A DNA stretch of 6,120 bases from an uncultured Alphaproteobacteria bacterium (GTDB lineage Bacteria; Pseudomonadota; Alphaproteobacteria; Sphingomonadales; Sphingomonadaceae). Of this stretch, positions 5,654-6,120 are shown in pieces. How positions within the stretch are numbered: position 1 is the first letter of the stretch; every line of letters starts with the position of its first letter. The position numbers and the translations under genes are program-made. The notes beneath the pieces were generated by a model, which was not told the origin of the DNA, searched no databases, and worked only from the letters and a program-made list of their open reading frames with translations. The stretch is taken from assembly GCA_903939555.1 (NCBI GenBank), contig CAJAHV010000272.1, positions 1-6,120 of the forward strand, in the 5' to 3' direction.

Positions 5654-5850
5654 ATAATAGCAAAATGCTGCGCCGCATCGCGATGATCGCCATGGCCATT
5701 GCCATCGTGTCGGGAACGGTTTCGCTATATTTCCTGTTCAATCAGCCGACCGACGACAAGAGGCTGTTTCTGATCAGCGTCGTGTCGTTGCTCATCAGTA
5801 TGCTCGCCGACCGCCGCGCCGGCAAATTGGAAGACCGCAATGCTGGCTGA
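5650..5850 (+). CDS. Second small two-helix membrane protein before nuoF (66 aa)
   Basis: This unrecognised 66-residue protein has the same plan as the gene before it. It has a short basic N-terminus (MNNSKMLRR), hydrophobic segments at about 10-30 and 38-53, a charged loop (PTDDKR) and a basic tail with DRRAGKLEDR. The shared layout and the RRAG motif after helix 2 suggest a tandem pair of distant paralogues, though identity elsewhere is low. The ATG overlaps the previous stop as ATGA, with GGGA at 5639-5642 seven bases upstream. The last 11 bases overlap nuoF. The 5' end is richer in A and T than the surrounding genes (for example around 5640-5670). Confidence 0.75.
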   Translation: MNNSKMLRRIAMIAMAIAIVSGTVSLYFLFNQPTDDKRLFLISVVSLLISMLADRRAGKLEDRNAG

Positions 5851-6120
5851 TGCCGACCGGATATTCACCAATCTCTATGGCTTTCAGCCGTGGAACCTCG
5901 CCCACGCCCGCAAGCGCGGCGACTGGGAGGATACCAAATCCCTGCTCGCACTTGGTCCCGATGCGATTGTCGATGCCATCAAGGCGTCGGGCCTGCGGGG
6001 TCGTGGAGGTGCCGGTTTCCCGACCGGCATGAAGTGGAGCTTCATGCCGAAAGCGCCCAACGCCGCGCGCCCCAGCTATCTTGTCAACAATGCCGATGAA
6101 TCCGAACCTGGTTCGTGCAA
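5840..6120 (+). CDS. nuoF: NADH-quinone oxidoreductase subunit F, 3' end outside window
   Basis: NuoF (NDUFV1 homologue) binds NADH and FMN and carries cluster N3; it is the electron entry point of complex I. Only the first 93 complete codons are present; the frame is open to the right edge. The N-terminus reads MLADADRIFTNLYGF. The glycine-rich nucleotide/FMN-binding motif GLRGRGGAGFPTGMKW lies at 51-66, followed by LVNNADESEPGSC at 81-93, both hallmarks of the family. The cluster N3 cysteines lie further downstream, outside the window. GGAAG at 5829-5833 is six bases before the ATG, which supports this start. The start lies inside the preceding small gene (11-base overlap), so translation is likely coupled. 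Confidence 0.96.
   Translation, partial: MLADADRIFTNLYGFQPWNLAHARKRGDWEDTKSLLALGPDAIVDAIKASGLRGRGGAGFPTGMKWSFMPKAPNAARPSYLVNNADESEPGSC

Overview
The window is a stretch of a GC-rich alphaproteobacterial chromosome. It carries the start of the operon(s) for respiratory complex I (NADH:quinone oxidoreductase, nuo). The Nuo protein sequences are of the alphaproteobacterial/mitochondrial type. Promoter-like elements of the form TTGCCT/TATAGG, and small membrane genes tucked between nuoE and nuoF, suggest Sphingomonadales. That placement is inference from sequence style and memory, not a database result.

Layout, all on the + strand. (1) 1-1124: the 3' part of an M28-family zinc peptidase with a PA-like insert, cut by the left edge. 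(2) 1125-1217: a short intergenic gap with a plausible promoter. (3) 1218-4030: nuoA, nuoB, nuoC and nuoD, each overlapping the next by 1-8 bases. (4) 4027-4368: a small SnoaL/NTF2-like gene whose GTG start overlaps the nuoD stop. (5) 4474-4641: a 55-residue predicted membrane protein with a strong ribosome binding site and possibly its own promoter. (6) 4642-4862: an intergenic region with a GC-rich palindrome, a textbook intrinsic terminator, a second weaker terminator-like hairpin, a 7-bp inverted repeat and a promoter-like -10 element. (7) 4863-5468: nuoE. (8) 5465-5850: two tandem small two-helix membrane proteins. (9) 5840-6120: the start of nuoF, cut by the right edge.

NuoB, C and D form the quinone-side connecting module of complex I (NuoB holds Fe-S cluster N2). 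NuoA is a membrane-arm subunit beside the quinone channel. NuoE and NuoF belong to the NADH-oxidising module (2Fe-2S N1a; FMN and 4Fe-4S N3). The terminator pair between the D and E sides suggests that the two modules are transcribed as separate units, with three to four small accessory genes of unknown role embedded in the locus. These small genes and the regulatory region at 4642-4862 are the least ordinary parts of the window. No RNA genes, CRISPR arrays, insertion sequences or phage features were seen.
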